This document shows, piece by piece, positions 35,731 to 46,064 of a stretch of DNA of 64,000 nucleotides. The position numbers and the translations under genes were made by a program. Numbering within the stretch: the first letter of the stretch is position 1; every line of letters begins with the position of its first letter. Under the pieces are notes generated by a model. That model was not told the DNA's origin. It searched no databases and saw only the letters and a list, made by a program, of their open reading frames with translations. This stretch comes from Limnobacter humi (GTDB lineage Bacteria > Pseudomonadota > Gammaproteobacteria > Burkholderiales > Burkholderiaceae_B): the NCBI RefSeq assembly GCF_024518835.1, contig NZ_JANIGO010000002.1, positions 563,522 through 627,521 on the forward strand. The letters are read 5' to 3'.

Positions 35731-37680
35731 TTACTTGTCTTTCACTTCCTTGAAGTCGGCATCGACCACATCATCGGCGTCTGGCTTGCTGGAAGACTCG
35801 GCACCGCTGGCACCACCTGCAGCACCCGCAGCCGCGCCTGCTGCAGCTTGCTCAGCCTGCATGTCGGCGTACATCTTCTCACCGAGCTTTTGGGCGGCTT
35901 CAGCCAATTCCTTGGTTTTGGCATCAATGGTGTCTTTGTCATCACCCTTGGCGGCTTCTTCCAGCGCCTTGCAAGCGGCTTCAATTTTTTCCTTCTCACC
36001 GGCTTCCAGCTTGTCGCCATACTCACCCAAGCTCTTGCGGGTGCTGTGCACCAGCGCATCGGCCTGGTTTTTGGCTTCGGCCAGTTCACGGCGCTTGGCG
36101 TCGTCCGCAGCATTGGCTTCGGCGTCTTTCACCATTTTCTGGATCTCGTCTTCCGACAAGCCAGAGTTGGCCTTGATGGTGATCTTGTTTTCCTTGCCAG
36201 TGCCTTTGTCTTTGGCGGACACATGCAAAATGCCGTTGGCGTCAATGTCGAAGGTCACTTCAATTTGTGGCACGCCCCGTGGTGCGGGTGGAATGCCTTC
36301 CAGATTGAATTCGCCCAGGCTCTTGTTGTCGCCAGCCATTTTGCGTTCGCCCTGGTACACCTTGATGGTGACTGCCGGCTGATTGTCATCGGCCGTGGAA
36401 AACACCTGGCTGAACTTGGTCGGGATGGTGGTGTTTTTGGAAATCATGGTGGTCATCACACCGCCCATGGTTTCAATACCAAGAGACAGCGGCGTTACGT
36501 CCAGCAGCAGCACGTCTTTGCGGTCACCACTCAAGACCGAACCCTGAATGGCAGCACCGGCGGCCACCGCTTCGTCGGGGTTCACGTCTTTGCGGGGTTC
36601 CTTGCCGAAGAAGTTCTTCACGGCCTCCTGAACCTTGGGCATGCGGCTTTGACCACCCACCAAAATAATGTCGTCGATGTCAGCGGCCGACACGCCCGCG
36701 TCTTTCAGCGCAATCTTGCAAGGCTCAATGGTGCGCACAATCAGGTCTTCAACCAAGGACTCCAGCTTGGCACGGGTCAGCTTGGTGGTGAGGTGCACAG
36801 GTGCGCCGTTGGCCATCGCAATGTAGGGCTCGTTGATTTCGGTCTGCTGTGAGGAGGACAGTTCGATTTTTGCGCGCTCGGCAGCGGCCTTGATCCGCTG
36901 CAGGGCGATCGGGTCTTTGGACAAATCAACGCCGTTGTTCTTCTTGAACTCGTCGATGATGTGGTCAATGATGCGCTGGTCGAAGTCTTCACCGCCCAGG
37001 AAGGTGTCACCGTTGGTGGACAGCACTTCAAATTGCTTCTCGCCGTCGATGTCGGCAATTTCAATGATGGACACGTCGAAAGTACCGCCGCCCAAGTCGT
37101 ACACGGCAATCTTGCGGTCGCCCTTTTCGCTCTTGTCCATGCCGAACGCCAAGGCCGCAGCCGTGGGTTCGTTGATGATGCGTTTCACATCCAGACCAGC
37201 AATGCGGCCGGCGTCTTTGGTCGCTTGGCGCTGGCTGTCGTTGAAGTAAGCAGGCACGGTGATGACGGCCTCGGTCACTTCTTCGCCCAGGTAGTCCTCA
37301 GCAGTCTTCTTCATTTTGCGCAGCACTTCAGCAGACACTTGGGGTGGCGCCAATTTCTGGTCACGCACTTGAACCCAGGCGTCGCCGTTGTCGGCCTTGA
37401 TAATGCTGTAAGGCATGAGACCGATGTCTTTTTGCACTTCTGCATCACCAAACTTGCGACCAATCAGGCGCTTTACGGCATACAGGGTGTTCTTGGGGTT
37501 GGTCACAGCCTGGCGCTTGGCCGGTGCGCCCACGGTGATTTCACCGTCTTCCATGTAGGCAATGATGGACGGTGTGGTACGCGCACCTTCCGAGTTTTCA
37601 ATCACCTTGTAGCCGCCGGCTTCAAACACTGCCACGCAAGAGTTGGTGGTTCCCAAGTCAATCCCGATGATTTTTCCCAT
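35731..37680 (-). CDS. dnaK: Chaperone DnaK (Hsp70)
   Basis: 649 residues. The ATPase domain starts [20 protein letters not shown] and contains [13 protein letters not shown] and [13 protein letters not shown]. The linker and substrate domain follow with [14 protein letters not shown]. The C-terminus is rich in Ala and Gly and ends in an acidic [12 protein letters not shown] tail that binds co-chaperones. DnaK folds and protects cytoplasmic proteins with DnaJ and GrpE, both encoded in the same cluster. The start has GGAGA upstream. Confidence 0.99.
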   Translation of the reverse strand: MGKIIGIDLGTTNSCVAVFEAGGYKVIENSEGARTTPSIIAYMEDGEITVGAPAKRQAVTNPKNTLYAVKRLIGRKFGDAEVQKDIGLMPYSIIKADNGDAWVQVRDQKLAPPQVSAEVLRKMKKTAEDYLGEEVTEAVITVPAYFNDSQRQATKDAGRIAGLDVKRIINEPTAAALAFGMDKSEKGDRKIAVYDLGGGTFDVSIIEIADIDGEKQFEVLSTNGDTFLGGEDFDQRIIDHIIDEFKKNNGVDLSKDPIALQRIKAAAERAKIELSSSQQTEINEPYIAMANGAPVHLTTKLTRAKLESLVEDLIVRTIEPCKIALKDAGVSAADIDDIILVGGQSRMPKVQEAVKNFFGKEPRKDVNPDEAVAAGAAIQGSVLSGDRKDVLLLDVTPLSLGIETMGGVMTTMISKNTTIPTKFSQVFSTADDNQPAVTIKVYQGERKMAGDNKSLGEFNLEGIPPAPRGVPQIEVTFDIDANGILHVSAKDKGTGKENKITIKANSGLSEDEIQKMVKDAEANAADDAKRRELAEAKNQADALVHSTRKSLGEYGDKLEAGEKEKIEAACKALEEAAKGDDKDTIDAKTKELAEAAQKLGEKMYADMQAEQAAAGAAAGAAGGASGAESSSKPDADDVVDADFKEVKDK

Positions 37681-37792
37681 GATTTCTCCGTATTCCTAAA
37701 TGTCTGCTGATTGTCTGCTTAGGCCTGATGTGGGGTTTTACCCTGCCAATTCAAGCCCATATCCATTCAAAAACTGATGATTGTTCAGCCGG

Positions 37793-38386
37793 TTATTGCG
37801 CAACCGACACCAATGCCGGGCGCAGCACGCGTTCGTTCAACAAATAACCCTTCTGCAGCACCGCCACCACGTGGTTGGCGGCCACCGGGGGCTCAACCGA
37901 GTTACCGGGCACCATCGCCACAGCCTGGTGTTGATTGGGATCAAACTTCTCGCCCACCGGGTTCAGCAATTTCACCTTGTTGCGCTCAAATGCGGACTCG
38001 AGCTGGCGCAAGGTTGCTGACACGCCCTCTTTCAGGGCTTCAAAGGTCTGGTTTTCAACGGCCAGGGCCATTTCCAGTGTGTCACGCACGGGCAACAGGC
38101 TTTCGGCAAAGCCTTCGATGGCGAATTTGTGGGCCTTGGCCACATCCTCTTGGGTGCGCCGGCGCAGGTTTTCCATGTCAGCAGCCAGGCGGAGGTACAC
38201 CTCTTTGGCCTTGGCGGCCTCATCCTGGGCGGCAGCCAACTGGCCCCGAAGATGATCCATCTCGGATGGTGCAGTCGATGCTGCTGGTTCACCCACATCG
38301 GCTTGCGGGGATGGTTGAGCCTGCGACGCGGCTTCTTCTTGCCCAGCGTGTTCTTCGGGAGTCGGCTTTCCAGTCGGCTCTGACAT
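37793..38386 (-). CDS. grpE: Nucleotide exchange factor GrpE
   Basis: 197 residues from the ATG at 38386, which has GGAGG eight bases upstream. A Glu/Ala/Pro-rich disordered N-terminus is followed by a long coiled coil, and then the beta-domain signature [15 protein letters not shown] and the closing [14 protein letters not shown]. GrpE releases ADP from DnaK. It is the first gene of the heat-shock unit and is preceded by a sigma-32 promoter. Confidence 0.97.
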   Translation of the reverse strand: MSEPTGKPTPEEHAGQEEAASQAQPSPQADVGEPAASTAPSEMDHLRGQLAAAQDEAAKAKEVYLRLAADMENLRRRTQEDVAKAHKFAIEGFAESLLPVRDTLEMALAVENQTFEALKEGVSATLRQLESAFERNKVKLLNPVGEKFDPNQHQAVAMVPGNSVEPPVAANHVVAVLQKGYLLNERVLRPALVSVAQ

Positions 38387-38441
38387 CTTTTTATCCTCCG
38401 AATCAATAACTTGGGGCGAGGGTCCGCCCAACATTGTCCGG

Positions 38442-38469
38442 AGTTGGGGATAGACCCTGTTATTTCAAG
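38442..38469 (-). promoter_or_regulatory. Sigma-32 (RpoH) heat-shock promoter of grpE-dnaK-dnaJ
   Basis: On the minus strand CTTGAAA, a 13-base spacer and CCCCAACT match the RpoH consensus (CTTGAAA, 11-16 bases, CCCCATnT) very closely. The predicted start lies about 50 bases before the grpE ATG. I saw no CIRCE element (GCACTC-N9-GAGTGC) in this region. Confidence 0.88.
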
Positions 38470-38506
38470 GGTCTTTGATTGAATTTTTTAGGCGAGAAGA
38501 GCAGCC

Positions 38507-39628
38507 TCAGGTGCTTTGACCGTCCCGGGCACCCATGGCCAAGGCCAGTCGACGGCTGGCAGCCAATTCCGCAGCCATGGCGTCTTCGTAGCCCATGTCC
38601 ACAGGCCAACCCTGCAAATGCTGGGCCACAATTTCCGTCAGCATGGCTGCCGCGCCATCGCTGTCATTCAGGCAAGCAATGTAATGAAACTCACCGCCCC
38701 CGGCATGAAGGAAATCTTCACGACCTTCCTGGTTGATTTCTTCCAGCGTCTCCAGGCAATCGGCCAAAAAGCCTGGACAAATCACATCGATCCGTTTGGT
38801 ACCGGCCTGCCCAAGCGCTTTCAACGTGGCATCGGTGTAGGGCTCCAACCACTTGGCTTTGCCAAACCGGCTTTGAAAGGTTACCCGGTAATTGGACTTT
38901 TCCAAGCCCAGTGCCTCAGCGAGCAAACGGCCGGTTTTGTGGCATTCGCAATGGTAGGGGTCGCCTTTGAGCAAGGCAAACTCGGGCACCCCGTGGAAAC
39001 TCATCAGCAACACATCACCGCCATCGAAATTGGGGCGACCCTTGGCACGCCAATGGGTCAACACGCTGTCTGCCAATGCATGGATATAGGCAGGATGGTC
39101 ATGGTAGTGCTTGACAAAGCGAAGCTCGGGCAAATTGCGAACGGGTGCTGCCCATTGAAACACCGCGTCCATGACCGATGCTGTGGTGGCCGCCGCATAT
39201 TGGGGGTACAACGGAAACACCAGAACACGGTCATAACCAGCCGCCCGCAATTCATCCATTTTGCTGGCCACGGACGGATTGCCATAGCGCATGGCCAATT
39301 CCACCTTCACCTCCCAGCGCCGGTCTTTAAACCCCTCGCAAACCCGCGCCACTTGTTGGTGACCAATCGCCAACAAGGGTGAACCCGCTTCGGTCCACAC
39401 CGTGGCGTACTTGGCTGCCGACTTTTTGGGCCGGAACGGCAAGATGAACAGATTCAAAATCATCCACCACACCAGCCGGGGAATTTCCACGACGCGTGGG
39501 TCGGACAGAAATTCACGCAAATACCGACGCAGGGACGGTGTGTCCGGGGCATCGGGTGTGCCGAGATTGACCAGCAAAACGGCGGTTTTCTGGGGGGTTC
39601 CGTGACGGAAAGGAGCTTCGGTGCGCAT
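38507..39628 (-). CDS. hemH: Ferrochelatase
   Basis: 373 residues from the ATG at 39628; the family-typical N-terminus is TAVLLVNLGTPDAPDTPSLR. The catalytic His is in MSFHGVPEF, and the C-terminal CPGFLADCLETLEEI block is present. The enzyme inserts iron into protoporphyrin IX, the last step of haem synthesis. It lies between hrcA (144 bases upstream) and the heat-shock operon on the same strand, an arrangement I recall from other Burkholderiales. The cytochromes in this window need its product. Confidence 0.96.
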   Translation of the reverse strand: MRTEAPFRHGTPQKTAVLLVNLGTPDAPDTPSLRRYLREFLSDPRVVEIPRLVWWMILNLFILPFRPKKSAAKYATVWTEAGSPLLAIGHQQVARVCEGFKDRRWEVKVELAMRYGNPSVASKMDELRAAGYDRVLVFPLYPQYAAATTASVMDAVFQWAAPVRNLPELRFVKHYHDHPAYIHALADSVLTHWRAKGRPNFDGGDVLLMSFHGVPEFALLKGDPYHCECHKTGRLLAEALGLEKSNYRVTFQSRFGKAKWLEPYTDATLKALGQAGTKRIDVICPGFLADCLETLEEINQEGREDFLHAGGGEFHYIACLNDSDGAAAMLTEIVAQHLQGWPVDMGYEDAMAAELAASRRLALAMGARDGQST

Positions 39629-39740
39629 GGGGAGTTTGCTGCTAAAAACAGGATGACAACAAGCCACCGAGTATACGCAAAAAGCGCAGCAGGTGAGCCC
39701 GTCAACTTTCAAGGTCTCCGGGACAGACCGTTGACCTGGC

Positions 39741-39785
39741 CTCAGTTGGGGTCCGCTCAGTTGGGGTCCGCTCAGTTGGGGTCCG
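39741..39785. repeat. Three perfect 15-bp tandem repeats across the hrcA stop codon
   Basis: CTCAGTTGGGGTCCG occurs three times without a mismatch (39741-39755, 39756-39770, 39771-39785). Read on the minus strand, the first copy met by the ribosome codes the final Asp-Pro-Asn-stop of HrcA, and the other two follow as untranslated copies that each repeat the stop. Slippage duplication is the likely origin. Confidence 0.95.
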
Positions 39786-40791
39786 ACAAGGCCGACGACA
39801 CCAGTTTGGCCGTGATGTCCACAATCGGGATCAGCTTTTCATAGGCCATGCGCGTGGGCCCAATCACCCCCAGGGTGCCCACCACTTCCCCATTGATGGA
39901 ATAGGGTGAGGAAATCACGCTCATCTCCTCCATTGGGACAAGGCTGGAATCACCCCCAATAAAAATTTGCACGCCCTGTGCCCGGTTGGAACTGTCGAGC
40001 AAACGCATCAATGCGGTGCGCTGTTCGAACACACCAAACAATTTGCGCAAACGATCCATGTCCGTGGACAAATCCTGCACATCCAGCAATCGGTGCTCAC
40101 CCGACACCAACACATGCTCCTGCTGGCTCTCCTCGGCTTCAGTGCCCGCATTGACTGCGGCTTGCATCAGCGCACTGATGTCCTGGCTGATTTGATGCAG
40201 CTCCTCGCTCAACCGCTCGCGTGCCTGCGCAAAGCTCAAACCAGAAAAATGTTGGTTGAAAAAATTGGCGGCCTGGGTCAGTTCCGACTGGGTGTACGGT
40301 TTGTCGACAATCAAAATGCGGTTTTGCACATCGCCGTCCGGTGTCACGATGATCAGCAGCACCTTGCGATCGGACAAACCCAAAAACTCCACCTGGCGGA
40401 AAAGGGCTGAGCGTTTGGGCGAAGTAATAACACCGGCAAATGAAGACAAGCTCGACAACAGGTTGACCGCTTTGCTCAACACCCGGTTGGGGTCATCGCG
40501 TTGAATGCCCCCGGACAGCATCTGTTTGACATCCCGTTCCAAGGGCTTCACCGTCAACAGGGAATCCACAAACATGCGATAGCCCTGGGGCGTGGGAATG
40601 CGGCCTGCAGAGGTGTGGGGCGAGGCCACCAGGCGGAGTTCCTCCAGGTCGGCCATCACATTGCGGATGGTGGCTGGGCTTAAATCCAGCGTTGAATACT
40701 TGGACAGCGCCCGCGAACCCACCGGACTGCCTTCAGCAATGTAGCGTTCAACCAGGGTTTTCAGGAGGGAACGTCCCCGTTCGTCAATCAT
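39772..40791 (-). CDS. hrcA: Heat-inducible transcription repressor HrcA
   Basis: 339 residues from the ATG at 40791 ([20 protein letters not shown]). The N-terminal winged-helix carries the family signature [20 protein letters not shown], then [16 protein letters not shown]. The dimerisation domain contains [14 protein letters not shown]-type sequence (here [11 protein letters not shown]) and the C-terminal [18 protein letters not shown]. HrcA represses groE and sometimes dnaK operons by binding CIRCE. No CIRCE was noticed before grpE or hrcA, so its targets probably lie outside the window. Divergent from nadK. Confidence 0.96.
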   Translation of the reverse strand: MIDERGRSLLKTLVERYIAEGSPVGSRALSKYSTLDLSPATIRNVMADLEELRLVASPHTSAGRIPTPQGYRMFVDSLLTVKPLERDVKQMLSGGIQRDDPNRVLSKAVNLLSSLSSFAGVITSPKRSALFRQVEFLGLSDRKVLLIIVTPDGDVQNRILIVDKPYTQSELTQAANFFNQHFSGLSFAQARERLSEELHQISQDISALMQAAVNAGTEAEESQQEHVLVSGEHRLLDVQDLSTDMDRLRKLFGVFEQRTALMRLLDSSNRAQGVQIFIGGDSSLVPMEEMSVISSPYSINGEVVGTLGVIGPTRMAYEKLIPIVDITAKLVSSALSDPN

Positions 40792-40867
40792 GGGTGTCAC
40801 TTCAAATGCACGTTGCGATACGATTAAGCCTATTTCCACACTTTACGACAAATTCGGGACCTTCAGA

Positions 40868-41815
40868 ATGCCAAAAACACCGGGCAAGTGCATTGCAGTG
40901 TTTGCCAAACATGGGGCCTCTCATCGTCAGGACAGCTGGCGCACTGTCGTGGAGTTGCTGCTCAAGAACCAGTTCAAGGTGCTGGTCAGTGACAGCATGC
41001 TCAATGCACGCAATGCTGCAGCCGCGGAAAAGGCCGCTGTGGGCTTTAAATTTGCCAGCATTGAGGAGATCCGTAAAAAAGCCGATTACGCCGTGATCAT
41101 GGGTGGCGATGGCACTTTTTTGGGCAATGCCCGGAAACTGGCCGACACCCACATCCCATTGCTCGGGATCAACCAGGGGCGTTTGGGGTTTTTAACCGAC
41201 ATCCGGTCCGATGACATTGACCCAACCCTGATCGAAACCCTCAATGGCGACTCCATTTCTGAGAGCCGGCATTACCTGACCGGGCAATTGTTGAGGAATG
41301 GCAAGGTGATTGCCGACCACATCGCCCTGAATGATGTCGTGATCAGTCGCGGCATCGTGGGCGGCATGGTGGAACTGCGGGTGGAAGTGGATGGTCACTT
41401 TATGTATGACTTGCGGGCCGATGGTTTGATTGTGTCGACACCCACTGGCTCAACGGCTTATGCCTTGTCGGCCGACGGTCCAATTCTTCACCCCAGCCTG
41501 GCTGGCATTGTCATTGTGCCGGTTGCGCCGCATGCACTCACGAACCGTCCGATTGCCCTGCCACAACATTGCAGCATTACGATTACGGTGACCGGCGGCA
41601 AACAAACCGGCGTGCACTTCGACATGCACACCAACGAGCGTGCCAAGGTGGGCGACCAGGTTCGGATTGAAGTGTCGCAAAAGCCAATCCACTTGCTCCA
41701 CCCAGGCCGTTATGATTATTTCGCGATGCTGCGCCAGAAATTGCACTGGAGCGCCACCCCCACGGAAGTGGGCCATCGCACACGAGGACTTCGAGACAGC
41801 GGACATGCTAAGTAG
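40868..41815 (+). CDS. nadK: NAD kinase
   Basis: 315 residues from the ATG at 40868, which gives the usual short lead to IAVFAKHG. Conserved blocks are GGDGTFLGNAR, NQGRLGFLTDI, LNDVVISRG and VSTPTGSTAYALSADGPI. It phosphorylates NAD to NADP in the cytoplasm and is the main source of NADP. It is divergent from hrcA (76 bases), and its stop overlaps the start of recN by 11 bases, an arrangement shared with many proteobacteria. Confidence 0.97.
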   Translation: MPKTPGKCIAVFAKHGASHRQDSWRTVVELLLKNQFKVLVSDSMLNARNAAAAEKAAVGFKFASIEEIRKKADYAVIMGGDGTFLGNARKLADTHIPLLGINQGRLGFLTDIRSDDIDPTLIETLNGDSISESRHYLTGQLLRNGKVIADHIALNDVVISRGIVGGMVELRVEVDGHFMYDLRADGLIVSTPTGSTAYALSADGPILHPSLAGIVIVPVAPHALTNRPIALPQHCSITITVTGGKQTGVHFDMHTNERAKVGDQVRIEVSQKPIHLLHPGRYDYFAMLRQKLHWSATPTEVGHRTRGLRDSGHAK

Positions 41816-43463
41816 TTTAACCATTCAGGATTTTGTCATTGTTGACAAACTTGACCTGCACTTTGAGGCCGGGATGTCGGTGCTGTCTGGCGAAACTGGC
41901 GCAGGGAAATCGATTTTGATTGATGCCCTGTCCTTGTGCTTGGGGGCCCGAGCCGATGCATCGCAAGTGCGCGAGGGCAGCGAACGGGCCAACATCACCG
42001 CAGTGTTCGAGCTGAATCCAGCCGCAAAAGCCATTTTGGACGAACAAAGCATCGACTGCAGCGAAGGCGAGTTGCACCTTCGCCGAGCCATCGACAGCGC
42101 AGGCCGCTCCAAGGCCTATGTCAACGGTACTCCAGTGCCAGCGTCCTTGCTCAAGCAACTGTCCGAAACGCTGATTGACATTCACGGTCAACATGCCTTT
42201 CAGACACTGGCTAAACCGGGCGAGCAATTGCGCTTACTGGATGATTTCGGTCAGTTGGGCTCACTGCTTGAGCCTGTTTCGCTCAGCTACAAAACACTTC
42301 GACAGGCTGAAAAACACCTGCAACAAGCCCAAAGCAGCCAAAACGAAAGGGCAGCACGCCTGGAAAGCCTGCACTGGAAATTGGATCTGTTGGAAAAAGT
42401 GGCGCCCAAGGCGGGCGAATGGGAGACGCTCAGTGCTGATTTTGACCGCTTAAGCCATGGGGCGGAATTGATTGAAGGCACACAGGCCGCCAACGCCGCT
42501 TTGGCTGACAATGAAGGGGCTGTGCTGGACCAACTGGCCCATCTGATTCAGCAATTGGGTTCGCTGGCCAGTCGGGATTTACAGCTCGAATCGGTGGTTA
42601 AAAACCTGAGTGAGGGCGAAATCCTGTTGCGCGAAGCCAGTTATGAATTGGCTCATTACATCAAGCACACAGACCTTGACCCGGACACGTTGACCGCCGT
42701 GGAAAGCCGCATGGCCCTGTGGCACGACACGGCACGTAAACTGCGTCTTCCACCCGAACTGATGCACGAAGAACTGGCCTTGGTTCGTGCAGAAATACAA
42801 GGTCTTGAAGAAGGTTTTGATGTAGAACATCTGCAACTGGAACTGCAAAAAGCCCAGGGTGCCTACACCGCAGCCGCCCACGCATTGACCACAGCACGGC
42901 AGGCCGCCGCCAAAGCCCTATCGGCAGCCGTGACCGAGTCGATGCAATCGCTGAACATGCAAGGCGGACAGTTTGTGGTGGAGGTTCAGCCTGGCCCTGC
43001 ATCGGCCACAGGCAACGATCTCATTGAATTTCGCGTGGCAGGCCATCCAGGGGTCACGCCACAGCCCATCCAGAAAGTGGCCTCTGGCGGTGAGCTCGCC
43101 CGAATCAGTCTGGCCATAACGGTCAATACAGTCACCAGCACACCAGTACCCACCTTGATTTTTGACGAGGTGGACAGTGGCATCGGGGGCGCAGTGGCCG
43201 AGACCGTTGGCCGATACCTGCGCCAACTGGCTGGTAACAAACAAGTCTTGTGTGTCACTCACCTGCCCCAGGTGGCCGCTCAAGGGCATCACCACTTCAA
43301 GGTGTCCAAAGACATTGCATCGGGCACCACCCGGTCACAAATTCGCCGCATGGACAAAACCGAGCGGGTTCATGAGGTGGCCCGCATGTTGGGCGGCGTC
43401 AATATTTCAGACGCAACGCGAACGGCGGCTTCGGAAATGATTGAGGCAGCCGGCCCTGTGTAG
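41805..43463 (+). CDS. recN: DNA repair protein RecN
   Basis: 552 residues from the ATG at 41805. It is SMC-like: the N-terminal ATPase half has Walker A GETGAGKSILIDAL, the long middle part is coiled coil, and the C-terminal half has the signature ASGGELARISLAI and Walker B LIFDEVDSGIGG, followed by VTHLPQVAA. RecN acts early in double-strand-break repair and is usually SOS-induced. Its start lies inside nadK, so it may be co-transcribed. The end is 3 bases from the stop of the convergent fur gene. Confidence 0.97.
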   Translation: MLSSLTIQDFVIVDKLDLHFEAGMSVLSGETGAGKSILIDALSLCLGARADASQVREGSERANITAVFELNPAAKAILDEQSIDCSEGELHLRRAIDSAGRSKAYVNGTPVPASLLKQLSETLIDIHGQHAFQTLAKPGEQLRLLDDFGQLGSLLEPVSLSYKTLRQAEKHLQQAQSSQNERAARLESLHWKLDLLEKVAPKAGEWETLSADFDRLSHGAELIEGTQAANAALADNEGAVLDQLAHLIQQLGSLASRDLQLESVVKNLSEGEILLREASYELAHYIKHTDLDPDTLTAVESRMALWHDTARKLRLPPELMHEELALVRAEIQGLEEGFDVEHLQLELQKAQGAYTAAAHALTTARQAAAKALSAAVTESMQSLNMQGGQFVVEVQPGPASATGNDLIEFRVAGHPGVTPQPIQKVASGGELARISLAITVNTVTSTPVPTLIFDEVDSGIGGAVAETVGRYLRQLAGNKQVLCVTHLPQVAAQGHHHFKVSKDIASGTTRSQIRRMDKTERVHEVARMLGGVNISDATRTAASEMIEAAGPV

Positions 43464-43465
43464 GC

Positions 43466-43897
43466 TCAGGGCTTGCGGCGGTTTTCGCAGTCCTTTTTGG
43501 TGCAAGAACCATACAGCGCCAGTGCATGGTCGTGCAGGTCGAAACCGCGCTCTTTCGCGATCGTTTTCTGACGCTTTTCAATTTCAGCATCAAAAAACTC
43601 CACCACTTTGCCGCATTGCACGCACACCAGGTGGTCATGATGTTCGCCTTCATTTAACTCGAACACCGACTTGCCCGTCTCAAAGTGTTGACGCGCCAGC
43701 AAGCCAGCCTGTTCAAATTGGGTCAACACCCGATAAACAGTGGCAAGACCAATGTCGAGATCTTCCTGAAGCAATAGCTTGTACACATCCTCTGCACTGA
43801 GGTGGCGATGTTGTCCACTCTGAAACAGCTCCAGAATTTTCATTCGGGGCAGTGTTGCCTTCAGGCCCATGCTTTTGAGGTCGGTGGCTGTTGTCAT
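43466..43897 (-). CDS. fur: Ferric uptake regulator Fur
   Basis: 143 residues. The winged-helix N-terminus reads [14 protein letters not shown] and [13 protein letters not shown]. The metal-binding part has [18 protein letters not shown] with its CxxC, and a second Cys pair lies near the C-terminus (CTKKDC). Iron-bound Fur represses iron uptake genes. It is divergent from bamE, the usual arrangement in betaproteobacteria, and convergent with recN. Confidence 0.97.
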   Translation of the reverse strand: MTTATDLKSMGLKATLPRMKILELFQSGQHRHLSAEDVYKLLLQEDLDIGLATVYRVLTQFEQAGLLARQHFETGKSVFELNEGEHHDHLVCVQCGKVVEFFDAEIEKRQKTIAKERGFDLHDHALALYGSCTKKDCENRRKP

Positions 43898-44031
43898 GAG
43901 TTTGGGTCCGTCTCGTCTTTTGTTGCGTGCAAGTAGCTTATGATAACGTCTTTGGCGGGCGGGTCGAGTGGGCTTAGTGGCTCCTTGGCATCCAAGCCCA
44001 CCGACATCCTCACTATGATGATTTGACCACC

Positions 44032-44565
44032 ATGGGTATTCTACGTCTGAATCGGCTCGCCGGTATTGCGCTGTGTCTGTCGGCCTCTGCCTGTTCTTAC
44101 CTTAACACCAGCTATGTGCCGCAGTTCATCAAACCGTACAAGGTCGATATCCAGCAGGGCAACTTCGTAACCGAACAGGAAACGCAACGGCTTCAAATCG
44201 GCATGACCAAAGACCAAGTCAGGTTCATCATGGGAACGCCGCTCTTGAACAGCCCGTTTCACGCCGACCGCTGGGACTATGTCTACCGGCTCAACCGTGC
44301 CGATGGATCGTTCGCACAGTTTCGCTACACCTGCATTTTTGAAAATGACAAACTCGCCCGGCATGGCGGGGAAAACCTGCCAACCGATCAGGCTGAATTC
44401 CTGACAGGCCCATCCAGTGGCATCAAGCGCCCAATCGCTCCAATTAGCCCGGCGGCAAAACCTGAATCAAAACCCAACACGGGTGGTCCGCAAAATCAAG
44501 AATCGCCTGCCACCCCCAGTGGCGATGGCCTTTCCGGCACGGACAAAGCCCCAGTACTCAACTGA
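44032..44565 (+). CDS. bamE: Outer membrane assembly lipoprotein BamE
   Basis: 177 residues from the ATG at 44032. The signal peptide ends in a lipobox SASAC. The SmpA/OmlA domain contains [28 protein letters not shown] and [10 protein letters not shown] Pro/Ser/Gly-rich C-terminal extension of about 60 residues is longer than in E. coli BamE (113 residues) and probably disordered. BamE helps the BAM complex insert outer membrane proteins. Divergent from fur, followed by dapB after 18 bases. Confidence 0.95.
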   Translation: MGILRLNRLAGIALCLSASACSYLNTSYVPQFIKPYKVDIQQGNFVTEQETQRLQIGMTKDQVRFIMGTPLLNSPFHADRWDYVYRLNRADGSFAQFRYTCIFENDKLARHGGENLPTDQAEFLTGPSSGIKRPIAPISPAAKPESKPNTGGPQNQESPATPSGDGLSGTDKAPVLN

Positions 44566-44583
44566 CTTAACAAAGATCGACCT

Positions 44584-45405
44584 ATGACAGAAGCCATTCG
44601 AATTGCGATTGCGGGTGCCACCGGCCGCATGGGCAAGACCTTGATTGAAGCGGTATTGAATCACCCTGCTTGCACCCTGGCGGGCGCATTCGACATCGCT
44701 GGCTCACCCGCACTGGGACGTGATGCGGGCGACTTCATGGGCATACACACTGGCGTGATCATCACCGATCAGGTCGAACAAGCCTTGGCCAATGCGCAAG
44801 TCATGATTGATTTCACGAGGCCAGCCGGTACGCTTGAACATCTGAATGTTTGCAAACGCCTGGGTGTGAAGGCTGTGATTGGCACCACCGGCTTTGAAGG
44901 CGAGCAGATGGATGCCGTGAAAGCTGCTTCGCAGTCAGTGTCCATGGTGTGGTCACCCAACATGGCTGTCGGTGTGAACGCCACCTTCAAATTGTTGGAA
45001 GTGGCAGCCAAAATACTGTCGCAAGGTTATGACATCGAAGTGATTGAAGCACACCACAGCAAAAAGGTGGACGCACCTTCTGGCACCGCCCTGCGCATGG
45101 GCGAAGTGATCGCCAAGTCATTGAACGTGAATCTGAAGGATGTGGGCGTCTTTGCCCGGGAAGGTATCACGGGTGAGCGTGAGGCTGGCACCATCGGTTT
45201 TTCAACGATTCGGGGCGGTGACATTGTGGGTGACCACACCGTGCTGTTTGCAGGCATCGGCGAACGCATCGAAATCACCCACAAATCCTCCAGCCGCATG
45301 ACCTACGCGCAGGGATCCATTCGTGCCGCCCAGTACCTGATGGACAAAGCCACCGGGCTTTATGACATGCAAGACGTGCTCGGATTGTCACAATTTAAGG
45401 TCTGA
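44584..45405 (+). CDS. dapB: 4-hydroxy-tetrahydrodipicolinate reductase
   Basis: 273 residues. The dinucleotide-binding motif is [12 protein letters not shown], and the catalytic block is [16 protein letters not shown]. The enzyme reduces the dipicolinate precursor in the lysine and diaminopimelate pathway. It follows bamE closely and is probably co-transcribed. The end matches other family members (YDMQDVLGL). Confidence 0.98.
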   Translation: MTEAIRIAIAGATGRMGKTLIEAVLNHPACTLAGAFDIAGSPALGRDAGDFMGIHTGVIITDQVEQALANAQVMIDFTRPAGTLEHLNVCKRLGVKAVIGTTGFEGEQMDAVKAASQSVSMVWSPNMAVGVNATFKLLEVAAKILSQGYDIEVIEAHHSKKVDAPSGTALRMGEVIAKSLNVNLKDVGVFAREGITGEREAGTIGFSTIRGGDIVGDHTVLFAGIGERIEITHKSSSRMTYAQGSIRAAQYLMDKATGLYDMQDVLGLSQFKV

Positions 45406-45505
45406 GATCAATTTTCTGCTGGAAGACCTTGCCCAATCAGGGTTTTCCGGTTGTATAGTCATGGTCATGGCAGTTTGACACCCAACATTCGATGGAGCGA
45501 GCCCA

Positions 45506-45733
45506 ATGGCGCAATCTCTGCTTGCAAAACTGGACGAACTACAGGACAAGGTGAGCACCTTGGCAAAAGCCCTGGAGCAAAGCCGGCATGAGCAGCAAAA
45601 ATCCCAGGAAAGAGCGCAGCAACTGTCTCGCGAGAACGAGCAGCTTCGGCGCAAGGTGGACCACGCCCAGGGCCAGATCAACCAGATGCTGAATCAGTGG
45701 TTTCCGGAACTCGAACTGAACTCGGAGAAATAA
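45506..45733 (+). CDS. ZapB-like coiled-coil cell division protein
   Basis: 75 residues, a nearly continuous coiled coil (LLAKLDELQDKVSTLAKALE... then LRRKVDHAQGQINQML), ending in a short NQWFPEL tail. It directly precedes zapA, and the spacing is zero because its stop is followed by the TTG start of zapA. Small coiled-coil proteins in this position belong to the ZapB-like/TIGR02449 group and are thought to help organise the Z-ring. The start has GGAGCGA upstream. Confidence 0.8.
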   Translation: MAQSLLAKLDELQDKVSTLAKALEQSRHEQQKSQERAQQLSRENEQLRRKVDHAQGQINQMLNQWFPELELNSEK

Positions 45734-46060
45734 TTGGACACACTGCTGCTGAAGCTGATGGGGCGGGAATTTCGGATTTCCTGCAAACCGGAGGAGCGTG
45801 CCGCGCTGCAACAAGCCGTCAACATTGTGGAAACCAAAATGACCAGCATTCGCAATTCGGGGCGGGTGGTTGGTCTGGATAACATTGCCGTCATGGCTGC
45901 CTTGCAGATCGCGCATGAATCCCTCACTGGAAGTAATCAAGACAAACCTGTTTTAGGGCTGGACATTGAGTCGATTGAGCGTAAAATTGAGGCCATTGAA
46001 CAGGTGGTGGATGCAAGCTTGAATTCCGGCGGAGCACCCAAAAATGCAAGCTTGTTCTAA
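45734..46060 (+). CDS. zapA: Cell division protein ZapA
   Basis: 108 residues starting at TTG, with GGAG upstream inside the previous gene. The N-terminus binds FtsZ (LKLMGREFRISCKPEERAAL), and the C-terminal half is a coiled coil. ZapA cross-links FtsZ filaments. The order zapB-like, zapA, 6S RNA is standard in betaproteobacteria. The TTG codon may lower its translation. Confidence 0.92.
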   Translation: MDTLLLKLMGREFRISCKPEERAALQQAVNIVETKMTSIRNSGRVVGLDNIAVMAALQIAHESLTGSNQDKPVLGLDIESIERKIEAIEQVVDASLNSGGAPKNASLF

Positions 46061-46064
46061 ATGT

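Noticed and set aside
34534-36852. Plus-strand open frame of 772 codons
   Set aside because: It lies entirely antisense to dnaJ and dnaK, whose families are certain. Its product is low-quality Gly/His/Val-rich sequence produced by the codon bias of the real genes.
40792-40867. Possible CIRCE element between hrcA and nadK
   Set aside because: No GCACTC/GAGTGC pair with a 9-base spacer is present; only short unrelated repeats.
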